NCBI GenBank assembly: GCA_947683625.1
Contig: CANTUR010000647.1
Span: 310,001 to 374,000 of the forward strand
Length of the DNA: 64,000 bases
Direction of reading: 5' to 3'
From: Mallotus nudiflorus
Lineage: Eukaryota > Streptophyta > Magnoliopsida > Malpighiales > Euphorbiaceae
The notes below the pieces were generated by a model. It was not told where the DNA came from. It saw only the letters and a list, made by a program, of their open reading frames with translations, and did no database searches. Position numbers and translations under genes: made by a program. How positions within the stretch are numbered: the first letter of the stretch is position 1; each line of letters begins with the position of its first letter. Below are positions 1 to 12,305 of the stretch, piece by piece.

Positions 1-2644
1 AGAATTCGGAGCCCTTAACAAGCTTAAAAATATAAAAACTCAACAAACATAAACATAAATATACCTCAAAATTAAAAAATTTTAAAACATAAAGAAATCC
101 CCATATCATATCTTAATAAAATATGTTCATACAAATAATTAAATACAAAACCTTTGTAAAAAAAATAATATAAAATACTACAACAAGACATACTACTACT
201 ACAGCGTCTAATAAATACAAGAAGTGATAGTTCAAAATTTACATAAATTGGTCAGTGAAGAAAGGGTCTAGTGAAGAGAACTACTATGAGAGGTCTGATG
301 AAAAGGATCTTGAAAATTAATTGATGTGGGGTTAGACCTCACTGAGTAAATCATTATTATATATATGCATGCAACCTAAGGACACAAACATTCAAGCATC
401 AGTATGATAATACTTATATATTTATATTTATTTTTTTATACATGAATTTCATACAGATGCTCAAAATCACATTTTACAACAAACAAATAAATGCAGAAAG
501 ATTTTGGGTGGAGGATCCATTCAGAACCCTAAAATTTTTCACAACCTCAATCATTGAACCTCACTAGACAACAGGCTCACTTAAATCTAAGAATATTCCT
601 CTTTTCCAATTTGACAATGGACTGGCCCCAAGACACTAAGTCAACTGAACTTCCATAGTCTCACTGTCGGCATCACTAGCCCCGAGACATTGAGTCAACA
701 GAGCTCCCACAGCCACGCCGCTCTCTATTCACAATCTCAATAATCATTTTACCCACATCTCATATTAATAAAAAAATTTCATAGCCTAGCATGTAGCGTA
801 CTGTTGCGCAATAGTCTTAGTGTAGCCCACTAGGTAGCACGTTCTATAACTATCCTCCAAAATAACATTTCATAATTAAAATAATGAAAATCATATATTA
901 AATATGAGTAGCATCCTAATTAAATAAATAAATATTCACCTTTATATATATATGCAAACATTTATATAATAACAATAACATTTAACATTAATGCAATATA
1001 GCATAATAAAATTTATATTTACTAAAAATATGGATGCCAATAATATTTTCTACATGCAATGCATACATATAATAATAACTCATAGGTGGAATGCGCTCCT
1101 TTATGATGACTCAACTAGCCCTGTCCTATAAGTCTTGGTCTTGGTGCAACTATAGGAAAAATAATAATAAAATAATTAGGATTAAAACCCTAATCTTATA
1201 TATTCTAGATTTCTAGAGAAAACTCAATCTAAAACTCGACTCTAAAAACACTCAAAACTTAACACAGACTCGATGTCACGTTTTACTAGAAATCTACCAA
1301 AAATTTAACAGAGTCTCATTTGTAAAATGGACATCTCTCTGCTAAAAGTAAAGTCATTCATGCACAAAAACATACTTAAAAATATTCTCAAGCTCAACAT
1401 CTCGGGTTGGACCACAAACTACAATCAATGCCCAACCGAGAACCAAGAATACAAAATATATAATAAAATAATATTTTTTCTCAAATCTTCAAAATGTCAT
1501 AAAATTCAATTTACTAACACAAGTTAATTTATTTATATAATAAAAAAATATAAAGGTAATACATTTTCCAAATAAATAATAAAATTCTTGTTATAAATAA
1601 TATTTTGCTAATAAAATCCATTAATGGAATACAATTTTCATTTTACAAATAAATTAGCATAAATTTTAAATAATTATTAAAATCACTTATTAATATCATA
1701 AAAATAATAAAATGCTCATTTAGGCTCAAAAGATAATAAATAAATTTAATTTTCATATATTTCCCAAAATAACTACTACATAATTAATAATTGGAAAAAT
1801 AATTATAAAAATTATTTCCATACTTTTATTATTAAAAATAGTCTAAAACAGTATAATTATCAACCATTTTAATTAAAATTAAATAATTCACCAATTTCTA
1901 ATAATTTTCCAAAAATAAATTTTTGTACATAACCTTAAAAAATTTATATCTCAAATTCTATACTTAATTTCACAAAACTACCTTTACAAAGTTTATTCTA
2001 CAAAATTAATAGAATTTATTAAAATTATAAAATTTTTCGGGCCGGAATAGTTATGTGAACAATAACCTAAAACCAAAAAATTCAAATAAATAAATAAATA
2101 TCATATTTGGAAAGATTAAGACTTCAATTAATTCAATCTCAAAAGAAACTATATCCAATTAAATCGAATTCAAGCTCAAATTAAACAAATAACTAAATAT
2201 TAACCTAAAATCAATTACTCAAAATTGAGGTCATTACCAGCTCAGATCAACAAAATTGATTAAGGGGAAACAATGTCCAGGAGGAGGACGTTCGAAAAAG
2301 ATTAGCGGTGTCACCTAAGGTGTCTCAAAATGTCGCCAACGATCGAGCCTTCAATCCAACACCAAGAGGAAAGAAGAGGAAGAGGAAGGAAAGAAGGAAA
2401 GGGAGTAGTCCAGCGGTGGAGGCAAGGTACTGTCGGTGTCTGGCAGCTTTCGACAACAATGTGGCGGCTGGAGTGGTGGTGGCAGGTGGGTGGTGGCGCT
2501 GGTGTCATGCGGGGAGAAGAAGGAAAAGAGGAGGAAGGAAAAGGAAAAAAAAAAAGAAAAAAATCATTATTAACACTTTTTTTTATAATATAGTACAAAA
2601 TAATGATTTTAAAAATAATAATATCTCCTTTTAATTATTCTCAC

Positions 2645-2685
<41 letters not shown>

Positions 2686-2821
2686 CACACACACTTAACA
2701 ATTAATCAAAACATAATAAAACTACACAAATAATAATAATCTGATAAATAATCAAATAATAATTAACACTAAATAATTCCACATATAATATAATAATTAA
2801 TTAAAAATTTAGGTTATAACA
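1..2821 (-). mobile_element. Tekay-like LTR, minus strand, cut by window edge
   Basis: The reverse complement aligns by eye with the plus-strand LTR at 4693-6888. Shared blocks include the hairpin and TTTTAC block (1276-1355), the purine-rich exon-like block (2290-2540) and the segment ending like the AGGCTTGCTAC block near position 30. It starts with TGTTATAACC at 2821 on the minus strand. The last ~60 bp of the LTR lie left of the window, so its target duplication and any internal region cannot be seen. Short open frames inside it, such as 2308-2634, lie in low-complexity purine-rich sequence and are not genes. Confidence 0.75.
2649..2681. repeat. (AT)n microsatellite
   Basis: Uninterrupted AT dinucleotide run inside the minus-strand LTR. 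Confidence 0.95.
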
Positions 2822-3842
2822 TTTGCACAAAAATTTATCATCCTTCTTTTTTCTTTTTTTGGTCTATTTGTCTAAGTTGTTACTGATAGCTGATTGGTCT
2901 GTTTGTCTAAACTATACTAATAGCTGATAAATGTTACTGATGGCTAATAGTTGTTGTTAGTGGTTGATAGATGATAGCTACTGTTGATGGCTTTTAGTGG
3001 ATTGATAATATATGTTTGGTAAAATTATAGTGGTTGTTGATGATAGTGTATTTAGTTACAAATATGGACATTAGTTAATTTATACACCAATAATCATATT
3101 TTATATATATTTTCTAAATAATAAATTATATAGAACACATAGAAATATAGATGTTCTAAAATATTGTCTTTCCAACCTAGTGGGAGACTTCAGTTGATTA
3201 TCATGAGGTTAAAAGTTTCAACTACCAATACCATATAGCTTTAGGACCAATAACATAACTTAAGGTCAGTATGGGCAAATATTAAGCAAACAAATTTAAC
3301 GTTTACATGGCAACAACAAAATTTTAAGGGAGTAACTTATTTTACGTGCATTACACTAAAATATACTATTAGAATGAGTGAGATGTAAGGTCAATGTAAG
3401 ATAAGGAGAAATAGCCAATCCATAGCTATTGCAAATAGAAAAACAATAGCGACCAGAAATTGTTACTTCTAGAAAACCTTATTAGCTGAAAATGGCCATA
3501 AAAAATTGAAATATCTATCGTTAATATTAGCAATGAACATTGATATGGGTTTTAGATAGCAAAAGGTAGCAAAATTAGTTGCAAACTAGCAAAGCAGAAA
3601 TTGGTCTGTGATTATAGTGGCGGACATTTTAAGAAAATTAAAACAGAAATTTAAAACAGAAAATATCGTCATTTTTTTAACAAATTAATTTCATAACTGA
3701 TTAATTTCAAAATTCTTCATTTGAAATTGAAAATCTATTAGTTATGAAATAAAATTAATCACTAATATAAAGTTACATAAATGAAACATTAAATTTGAGA
3801 AAATCATCCGTTTTATCATAAATTTTGAGTCAATTATCAATC
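2822..3842. other. Non-coding spacer with a diverged GATAGCTGAT motif cluster
   Basis: No reading frame of note. Positions 2885-3045 hold many imperfect copies of words like GATAGCTGAT and TGATGGCT, followed by GTTTGGTAAAAT. Such clusters resemble subterminal repeats of hAT-type DNA transposons, but no terminal inverted repeat pair was found, so this stays a description. The block 3173-3352 is listed separately. Confidence 0.4.
3173..3352 (+). repeat. Direct repeat, copy 1 (partner 62983-63160)
   Basis: About 180 bp beginning CCAACCTAGTGGGAGACTT and containing TAGGACCAATAACATAACTT and CATGGCAACAACAAAATTTT. The same block recurs in the same orientation about 59.8 kb away, with several substitutions and small indels. 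It matches none of the LTR families in the window. The shared edges extend weakly upstream (GAACACATA in both). It could be a low-copy repeat or a MITE; no terminal repeats were seen. Confidence 0.85.
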
Positions 3843-4692
3843 AAATCCTACTTTTAAATTCATTTCAATTTACTCCTTGAACTTTATAAACTGTATCATT
3901 TTTATCCAATTTTATTTAAAAGGTCTAATCGTAATTTTAAAAATTACTTTTAGATTCTTATAAAATAAAAACTACTTTTAGATCCTTGTAAAGGATCTTA
4001 TTGTAATTTTAAAAATTCATTATCAAGAAAAATAAAATTTGAAAAATATTTAAAGTTTTAATTTTAACATTTATTGAAATAAATTTTAAAATTTGTTGCA
4101 TAAAATTTTAAATTTTTATGTATTAATTAAAAATAATAAAAAAAGTGATAACTTATGAATTAATTTATTATTTAGACTAATATTTTTAAAAAATAAAATA
4201 GATAAAGTGTGCACTTTTAACTATAACTATAAATAAAAATAAAAATTTAATTTTTTTTTATATTTTTTAAGAAAAACTAAATATTATTATACTATTGACT
4301 AATATTTTTAGTGTCTCAACATTCTCTCTTTTTTTTATTTAATACTTTATTGGTTTGACCTTTATTAGAAAATTTTCTAATAATGTGGTTAAAAGTTAAG
4401 AAGTAAAATATAAAATAAAAATTTAAGGATTTAGTGAAAAGTTAAGAATTTATTAAAATATTTTAAAATTATGTCAAGAGTAACAAAATTTGAATTTCAA
4501 AACACTTTCTTCAATTGTATTTTTTTAAAGAAAAAAAAAAGATAAAAAATTTAATATATGCCAAATTTATTTCATAGGGACTTAAAAGTAATTTTTTAAA
4601 AATACAATTACGCCATCCACATAAAATTGGATGTAATGGTACAATTCACAAAGTTGAAGGAACAAATTGAAATGACTTTCAAAGTAGGATTT
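3843..4692. mobile_element. Foldback (MITE-like) element with ~110 bp inverted arms
   Basis: The left arm, from 3843 (AAATCCTACTTT...), matches the reverse complement of the right arm ending at 4692 over roughly 110 bp with scattered mismatches. The shared words include TCATTTCAATTT and ATCCAATTTTAT. The ~630 bp between the arms is AT-rich with no coding frame. The right arm abuts the first base of the LTR at 4693, so that LTR may have inserted into it; no target duplication could be confirmed. It is a non-autonomous DNA element; the superfamily is not determined. Confidence 0.7.
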
Positions 4693-4855
4693 TGTTCTGA
4701 CCCATATTATTAATATTAAATTAAATATGGATTTGAAAGTGTTAAACATTATTTTTATAGAATTATTGTTAAATGAGTGTTTTAGTAAATTTATTGATTA
4801 TTAAGAGTAGATTCTATATATATGTGTATTTAAGTGTATAAATATTTGGGAAGAG

Positions 4856-4895
<40 letters not shown>

Positions 4896-6888
4896 GTAAA
4901 AAAACATGGCTTTTCTTTTCCTTCTTCTTCTTTTTCTTTCCTTCCCCCAATGCACACCACCAGCCACTGCCACCATCATTGCCAGCATCAACAGCCATCG
5001 CCAGACTGCTCCCCACATCACTACATGCTCCTCCTCCCTTCCTCCTTCCTCCTCTATCCTCTTCCTTCTCAGTTTCCTTTTTTCTTATTGAATTGAAGAA
5101 AGGCTTGTCGGGTCGACTTCGGCCACCCCTGGATGTGCCGTTGGTCTCATTTGAATCCTCTCATCCTGGGCTTCATTTCCCCCAATTCAATTTGATCGGG
5201 TAATATTGGGAATGACCTCAATTTTGGGTAATTTGATTTTATGGTTTAGTGTTTAATTTGTGAAATTGAGTTTGAATTCGGTTAAATTGGGTTGTGTTGT
5301 AATTATATGAAATGAAATTGAGATTGAGATCTTGCTAAATGTGATTTTTATTTATTTTTCTATATTTTTGGAATTTTCTGGGTGTTTGGTTACTGTTCAC
5401 ATTAATGTTTCTAGCTTGGGAAATTTTATATTTTTAATAAATTCTATTAATTATGTAGAGTAAACTTTGTGAAGGAAGTTTTGTGAATCCTTTATAGAAT
5501 TTAAGTTATGAATTTTTAAAGGTTAAGTTCAAATATTTACTTTTGGAAAAGTTATTAGAAATTAGTAAATTATTTAATTTTAATGAAATTATTGTTATTT
5601 ATTATGTTTTAGATTATTTTGAAGTATGAAAAATATTTTTATAATTAATTTTCAATTATGAGTTAATTAGTAGTGATTTTGGGAAAAGTAATTGAAAAAG
5701 AAATTTAATTATTATTTTCAAGTTTAAATGAGTCTTTTATTATTTTTTTATGATATAATTGAGTGATTTTAATATTTATTTATAATTAATGTTTATTTGG
5801 TTGTGAAAATGAAAATTTGAGTTTCATTAGGGATATTTTATTTATAAACAAGAATTTTTATTATTTATTTGGAAATAATTTTTTTTTATATTTTTATTAT
5901 ATAAATAAATTAAATTTGGTAGTAAACTAAATTTTTATAATATATCAGGATTTAAGAAAAATTATATTGTTTTTATATGTGTTGGTTCTCGGTTGGGCAT
6001 AATGTATAGTTCGGGAGCCTAACCCGAGATGTGGAGTTGTGGGTAATATTGAAGTGCAGTTTTATGTAGGAATGACTCTACTTTTAGTAGAGAGATGTCT
6101 ATTTTATAGAGGGGACTCTGTCAAAATTTTTGATAGATTTTTCGTAAAACGTGATATATTGATTGATATGAGATTATATGGTCTGAGATACGGATAAATG
6201 ATTATTGAGATTTGTGAATAGATAGTGGTGTGAGAGCATGAGCTTGGTTGACTTGCAATGTCTAGGGGCTAGTCATGCTGGTAGGAGGGACTATGGTAGT
6301 TCAGTTGACCTTTGTGTGTCTCGAGGCTAGTCCACTGCTAAATTGGAAAGAGGAAAATTTTTTTGGATTCAAGAAAGTCTATTCATTAGTGAGGTATAGT
6401 GATTGAGGTTACGAAATTCTTAGGGTTCGACTCTGACCCTCCACTTGATTTCATCTGTTGCATTGATATGAAAATTACTTTTGAGCATTGCATGAAAATG
6501 TGTGTGAAAATTAAATAAATATAAATAAAAATATATAAACATTATATTGGTGCTTGATTGCTTGTATGCTTAGGTTACATGCACATATATAATAATAATT
6601 AACTCAGTAAGGTCTAATCCCCCTCAATTTTTTTTTAGGATTCCTTTCTACAAACCTCACCCAGTTATTCTCTTCATCGAACCCTTTCTTCACCAGCTGA
6701 TTTATGTAAATTTTAAATTATCACTTTTTTGTATTTATTAGACACTACAGTAGTAGTATGTACCTGTTGTAGTATATTATGTTGAGTTGACAGTGGCTAT
6801 GTACTCGAATATTTGTAAAATATTTTATTTTGATATGTTATGGAAAGACATTTTGATGTTTTAAAAAGTTTTAATTCTTTGATATTTT
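4693..6888 (+). mobile_element. Tekay-like LTR, plus strand, 3'-truncated
   Basis: Begins TGTTCTGACCC and is collinear with the minus-strand copy at 1-2821 and with 12306-13997. Recognisable blocks are the (ATT)n at 4858-4893, the pyrimidine-rich exon-like block 4906-5200, the hairpin CTCTACT-TTT-AGTAGAG near 6079, and GTCTATTTTATAGAGG near 6106. Similarity to the other copies stops near 6888, before the LTR end. Nothing recognisable follows until the microsatellite at 7041. Confidence 0.75.
4858..4893. repeat. (ATT)n microsatellite
   Basis: Perfect trinucleotide run inside the LTR. Confidence 0.95.
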
Positions 6889-7040
6889 TGTAATGATCCA
6901 ATATTTTAAATTACATAAAATTATTTTGAGATATATAGAGTTAATAATATTTTAAATTTTTAAATACTATAATTATTTGTGAATATTATTTATTATTTTA
7001 TTTTAAATATTTTGTTACGTAGAGGATTTTATTTTGAAGT

Positions 7041-7045
7041 TGTTG

Positions 7046-7107
<62 letters not shown>
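7041..7107. repeat. (GTT)n/(ATT)n microsatellite
   Basis: Short TGT repeat running into about 19 ATT units. It forms the truncated edge of the minus-strand gag fragment next to it. The asparagine-rich reading frame here on the minus strand is only this repeat read through. Confidence 0.95.
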
Positions 7108-7110
7108 TGT

Positions 7111-7247
7111 TATTCTTATTATCATCTGACTAACCCCATTCATTTTGAAACTATCGCAAATCTCCAAAAATTGGGCTAAATGGGCATTAGGATCTTCGCT
7201 TGGGAGACCTCCAAATTGGAACTGTGAAACCATTTGAATAATTGATG
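7111..7247 (-). pseudogene. gag: Athila-type gag fragment, downstream part
   Basis: On the minus strand this reads a characteristic Athila Gag stretch: QFQFGGLPSEDPNAHLAQFL, then EICDSFKMNGVS. The family has a near-identical motif ahead of its RLRLFPFSL block. The frame runs into the ATT microsatellite, where family similarity ends. It continues in frame from the piece at 10554-10683 once the intervening LTR and one copy of the 5 bp duplication are discounted. Gag would coat the element RNA; this copy is non-functional. Confidence 0.8.
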
Positions 7248-7252
7248 GTTTG
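7248..7252. repeat. Target site duplication GTTTG (left)
   Basis: GTTTG directly before the solo LTR; the same five bases follow it at 10554-10558. Confidence 0.85.
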
Positions 7253-8917
7253 TTTAATATCCTGAGTTTTTAGATATTTTTAAACTACATCGGGATATGC
7301 AGTATTAATAATTTTTGTATATATATTTATGATATTTTTATGAGTTTGATACTTATTAAAGCTATTTTTAATTATTTTAAGTACTTTACGTAAAATTTTC
7401 CCGGGAATATTATTTTTGGGGAAATGACACGTAAATAATTTAATACTAATTATTTTGGATAGTTTTACGAATTTCCATGAACTCATACATAATTTTTAAG
7501 TGCTAAATAAAATGTATATATGTGTATTTATTTAAATTAAATAAGGGTTTAATTAATTAACTTAATTTTTATTATTTAGTTTTAATATTAATTAATTAAT
7601 TATAAGTGTATAAATTATTAAAATATATCAAAATATGTGTGTGATGTATATTTAATGTGTGTGAGATTTTATATTATTATAATATATGGTGTGGACATAT
7701 ATCTATATACATATATACATAATTTTTAATCAAAAAACTAAAAGTTTGCATTATTTACGAAATTGCCACTCGGTCATCTTCCTTCTTCCCGATCGCCATT
7801 CCACCATTTTCGGCCATTCCAAGCTGTTTTCTTGCCGTCGTTGTGCCTCTCATCCTTCCTCCTCCACCTCCAGCCTTTTCCGATGCCTGAAGCTCCCTAT
7901 TCCAATGTGTTTTGGCCGGAAAAGCAAAGAATTGCCAAAAATCGATCAAGCTCCGATTGACGTGATTCCGGCCACCAAACTCGATGCCACAGGTCTCTAT
8001 CTTCTCCTTGAGCTCTGGTGAGTGTGATTCCAAGCTTTTTTTTTCACTTAAAATGGTCTAGATTTTCCTAGGTTTCAATTTCTTCATTTCGGCCTATTAG
8101 GGTTTTTGAAATTTTTTTAGCTTCAATTTGATTGATTCATGAAAACTCACTTCACAAAATTTGATCCTTGTAGTTTAATCTACATGCTTTAATTTTTGTA
8201 GAATTTTTGGAAATTATTTTGATTTTTGGGTATTTTTGATTATTTTATTAATATTTTCTAATTTTCGAAAATTAATTAATTAAATTATGAAATTGTGTTT
8301 TATGGTAATTATAGGTGTTAGAATGCATTTTAGAAATTTATTTATAATTTTTGTGAATTTTTATATATTTATTTGGAATTTATTAAGTTTATATAATTTT
8401 GAAAAATAGGGTTAATTATGTGTTTAATTGAAATAAATTGGTAAATTGAGTATATTTATTGATATTATTGAATTATATGTTGAGAAAATTAATTTTTTGA
8501 TTTATTTTAGTAAATTTATATATATAGGGGTATTTTGGTAATTTGACACTAAATTGGCTAAAAATGTAATTAAATCGGTTTTAATAGTTATTTAAGGTAT
8601 AAAAATGATTTCTATAAATTATTTAGTATTTTTAACTAATTAAAACTATTTTTTCATAAATTATTTTCAAATTATATATATATTATATGATTTTTATAAA
8701 TAAATGAGTTTTTATCGGTTTTTAATAAGTTTTATGGTTAATTAAGTAATTTGAATTGATAAAATGTATTTTTATTATATAAGGGCATTTTTGGTATTTT
8801 ATAAATATTCTATGAATTGTGGATCTCAGTTGGTGAATTGTAGTTTGAAGTCCGATCGAGAGATTTTGGTTGTGAATTTTGTGTCTATTTTCGAAGTGTA
8901 TTTCCTTGTAGGACCGG

Positions 8918-8994
8918 CTCTACTCTTTGAGTAGAGAGATGTCCATTTTACAGGGGAGGTTTTGTCAAATTTTTGATAGAATTCTCGTAAAATG
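8918..8994 (+). promoter_or_regulatory. Conserved LTR double-stem element (solo LTR copy)
   Basis: CTCTACTC-TTT-GAGTAGAG forms an 8 bp stem with a 3-base loop (8918-8936). CATTTTAC (8944-8951) pairs exactly with GTAAAATG (8987-8994). The young LTRs have CGTTTTAC with GTAAAACG, so both sides of one base pair have changed together. This suggests selection on RNA or DNA structure; the function is unknown. Confidence 0.55.
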
Positions 8995-9175
8995 TGATGT
9001 CCGGTCGAATTCTGATTTTAATTATGTGTCTAGTATTCTAGATCGAGTTTCTAGGAATTTTTGTTGGATGTATTCTGATCTCTGTTGTCATTTGTTTATT
9101 TAGTTGCACCGAGATCGAGACCTAGTGGACCAGGCCCGTTGGACCCATCTCGAGGAGCGCAATAACAGTGAGTTG

Positions 9176-9276
<101 letters not shown>

Positions 9277-10025
9277 AGGGTGGATATTTTAGAAATGTAT
9301 GATTTATTTTGATAAATATGCATAAAGGGTTTACTAATTGCTTAGGTATATTTTGGTATATTTTAAATTAAATGCATGTTTTATTATTGAATTATACTTA
9401 AAATGTTTTTAAGTATATGTATAGTTTATTTTTTGTTTATTTTATAATTAAATTGAATTTATTTGACATATATATACTCAAAATATACTTGGTTTATTTT
9501 TGGTATATTTCTAGTATATATATGGTTTATATTGTTATTTTAATTAAAGTCATGCATCATTTATTTTATGAATGTATGAGTTTATTTTTAAATGAAGGAT
9601 ATCAATAGAATGTGCTACCTAGTGGGCAGCACTAAGACCGAGTACATACCGGTACGATGATAGAATTTAGGTTAAATTACTAACCTATTTATGGATCATG
9701 ATTGGATTGATTTGATTGATGTGTGATGTGATTATAGAGTGTGATTGCTAGAGCTCGGTTGACCAAGTGTCTTGGGGCCAATCACACTGATAGTCAGACT
9801 ACTAGAGCTCAATTGACTTAATGTCTCAGGGCCAGTCTACTGTCCAAATGGAACAAGTGAACTTATTTGGAATAAGTGAGCCTGTATGGCTAGAGTGTTG
9901 TTTAACACTGTTTTGAGGTTGCAATTTTCTAGGGTTCTATTTGATCCTTCATAAATAGTGATTTTCAGTAAATATATATAAAATGATTTCATTGTATCTA
10001 TGTGTATTTGCATGTATATACATTT

Positions 10026-10051
10026 ATTATATATATATATATATATATATT
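10026..10051. repeat. (AT)n microsatellite
   Basis: Short AT run in the solo LTR. Confidence 0.9.
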
Positions 10052-10553
10052 TGACTGTGTGCATTGTCATTTAGTTATGCATGTGCATATATTATAACAA
10101 TTCACTCAGTAAGGTCTGACTCCCCTCCGTTGACTATTTTTCTGGAGAGTCATCGTCTTCAGACCTCAGTAGTAGACCCATACGCCGGATTTCTTCTGCC
10201 TCGACTTCATTATGTAAATTGCTTACCTGAGTTTTATTTTATGATCTAGACAATGCAGTAGTTATAAATTGTAAAGGGGTTATGTATTATATTTGTGTGA
10301 GTTATGTATTTTAAGGATTTGAACTGGATTGTATTAAAAGTTTATTTATATATGAGATGAGGTTGTTCGATTTAATTATTTTTGGTGGATTATTATTTAA
10401 TTATTTATGATTTTATTTTCACTGTAGAATATATATTATTTATGTTATTATTATTGCAAGTTTTATTTTATTTTAAGGCTTGCTACTGGTTCCGGATTCG
10501 AAAGAATTCCTATTCCCTAGGGCCGATCATAGCCCCTGTTTTGGGTCGTGACA

Positions 10554-10558
10554 GTTTG
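10554..10558. repeat. Target site duplication GTTTG (right)
   Basis: Matches 7248-7252 exactly. The pair marks the insertion point of the former Tekay-like element inside gag. Confidence 0.85.
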
Positions 10559-10683
10559 ATTTCAAAAGTGTTGGCTTCAACAGTAAGCCTCACAATGTTG
10601 TTATGGGTGTCTCCTGGATTATGCATTGTGTACTCTTGAAGAGCACAAATCCTTGTTGGTTATGCCGTTTGATCTTCAGCCAT
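10554..10683 (-). pseudogene. gag: Athila-type gag fragment, N-terminal part
   Basis: The minus-strand frame opens MAEDQTA from an ATG at 10683, hits a TAA, then reads PTRICALQEYTMHNPG and VRLTVEANTFEIK. That is the Gag N-terminal region just ahead of the GLPSEDPN motif in the family. It ends at the solo LTR junction. The start was chosen because it is the first ATG after the PBS leader in this frame. The early stop makes it non-functional. Confidence 0.7.
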
Positions 10684-10901
10684 CTTTCACTTGTCTTTCT
10701 CATGCTTTTCCTTTTAGTTTATCTTGCACAATTTCTCAATTTGAAGGTTGATCTTCTCTAAGTTTGTTCCCTTAGATCGAGTGTTTATAAACTAGCAAAA
10801 ATTGCCTAAATATCAATAAGAAAAAAAAGTAAGATTAAAAAAGAAAAAAAAAGATACTAGTATAAAAAAAGCAAAAATTAAATTAATATCAATATTGTTA
10901 G

Positions 10902-10919
10902 TCCCCGACAACGACACTA
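10902..10919 (-). other. Primer binding site, tRNA-Asp type
   Basis: On the minus strand it reads TAGTGTCGTTGTCGGGGA, a decayed form of TGGCGCCGTTGCCGGGGA, the Athila-lineage PBS complementary to tRNA-Asp. It lies a few bases inside the LTR end, as expected. Confidence 0.75.
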
Positions 10920-10925
10920 AAAACT

Positions 10926-12305
10926 TGTTGCATTCAAAACCCACAAGTGCACGGATCGTGATTGTAGTACAAAAGATATCGTTCCCACGAGGACTACATA
11001 TTGAGTACTAATATTTTTACTTATATTCTCAGCTAGTAAATTAAATAAAATGATATTACAAATTTAATATAAATAAAGCAAAAGAATTATACTATAATTA
11101 AATGATAAAAAGCTTAGAGTCTAGGTTTAGTTTCACTATTCCAATCTGATCATGAACACATTAATACACAAAAGACATTAACATCAATTAAGGCTAATTA
11201 TTCTAAAATACCTAAATACTCTCTCGAGTTCAATTAAGCATGAAAATATTAAATTTTAATGTACTCTTGTGGTTAAGAAATTAATCTAAACTCATTAAGT
11301 TCTTTAACAATTAATCTGCCACCATAGACCACTTGCCTACTATCATGCTTCCCCGTAGAGCTCACTTACTCTCGTGGTCAAGTGATCTAGCTCCTATGAG
11401 TCTTAAGTTGATAAATTCCCCTAACTCTCATTGATGAATCTACCTATAAACATGCAATCAAGTTGATCAAGAATGAAAACAAACATTAAGTGCAACTCAT
11501 AAAATTAACTGAAAATCAAATTAAATAAATAACAACTTATGTTCAATCACATCATAGAATAACTACTTCTAACCTAAACCTTAAAAGAAAATTAGCCACG
11601 CATGGTTGTGGCGAAAAACACAAACATGATTAAGGATGAAAAAAGAAGAATTAATAAAAAATAAACTCTTGAATTTCTTGCACAAATCTTCTTCAATCTT
11701 TGTTTAGCTCTGGTTTGTGGTTGCCAATCAATGACCAAAGATTATTTCTAGCTTCTTATAATTCTCCTTTTATAGAGTTCACCAGGAAAAGAATATGAAA
11801 GCCTTTAAATTCTATTCCTTTTCGGGCAAGGAAAATACATGTTATTTGACATGGCTTGGGACATGGCTTGGAAAAGCCATGTCACATGTTATGCCACTTT
11901 GCATGGGACATGCACATGGGATGAAGCATGCGGTGACATATGTCGTGTCACATTACCTCCTTTTCTTCTAGCTTGGCCAATAACTATATGGTTTGGGACA
12001 TGGCTTGTACTTTTCATCTTGATGAATTCTTTACCCAACACGGTTTGGTAAACCGTGTTGCATGTTGTGCATGACAGAGTTCCTTATTTCTTTGGATTTC
12101 CTCTTTAGCTTAACTACAAAAAGGGAAAATAAATTAATATTATACAAAAACTCCCAAAAATATGCTTTAAACAATAAAATCCTAATTAAACACTAACACT
12201 TATATATTTCCTATTTAAACTTATATTCTACCTAAATTATTCTAATTACTTATTCACATTTTGTTAAAAATCAACTCAAAATATACGTAAAAATAACATA
12301 CATCA
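10926..12305 (-). mobile_element. Athila-type 5' LTR, minus strand
   Basis: On the minus strand it starts TGATGTATG at 12305 and ends GCAACA at 10926, next to the PBS. It carries the phrase common in this LTR type, GTGCACGGATCG on the plus strand, beside CCCACGAGGAC. Length 1380 bp. Repeated ACATGGCTTGG words and a perfect hairpin lie at 11850-12060. The 75-bp-class open frames inside it are not conserved genes. Confidence 0.75.
12036..12060. repeat. Perfect hairpin in Athila LTR
   Basis: CAACACGGTTT and AAACCGTGTTG are exact reverse complements separated by GGT: 11 bp arms, 3-base loop. It is far more regular than the decayed DNA around it. Confidence 0.8.

Noticed and set aside
2308..2634. 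Lys/Arg-rich small protein genes on both strands
   Set aside because: Low-complexity purine-rich exon-like block of an LTR, not conserved as protein between LTR copies.
7015..7233. Minus-strand frame with a poly-Asn tail as one protein
   Set aside because: Only the first ~45 residues are gag-like; the Asn run is the ATT microsatellite.
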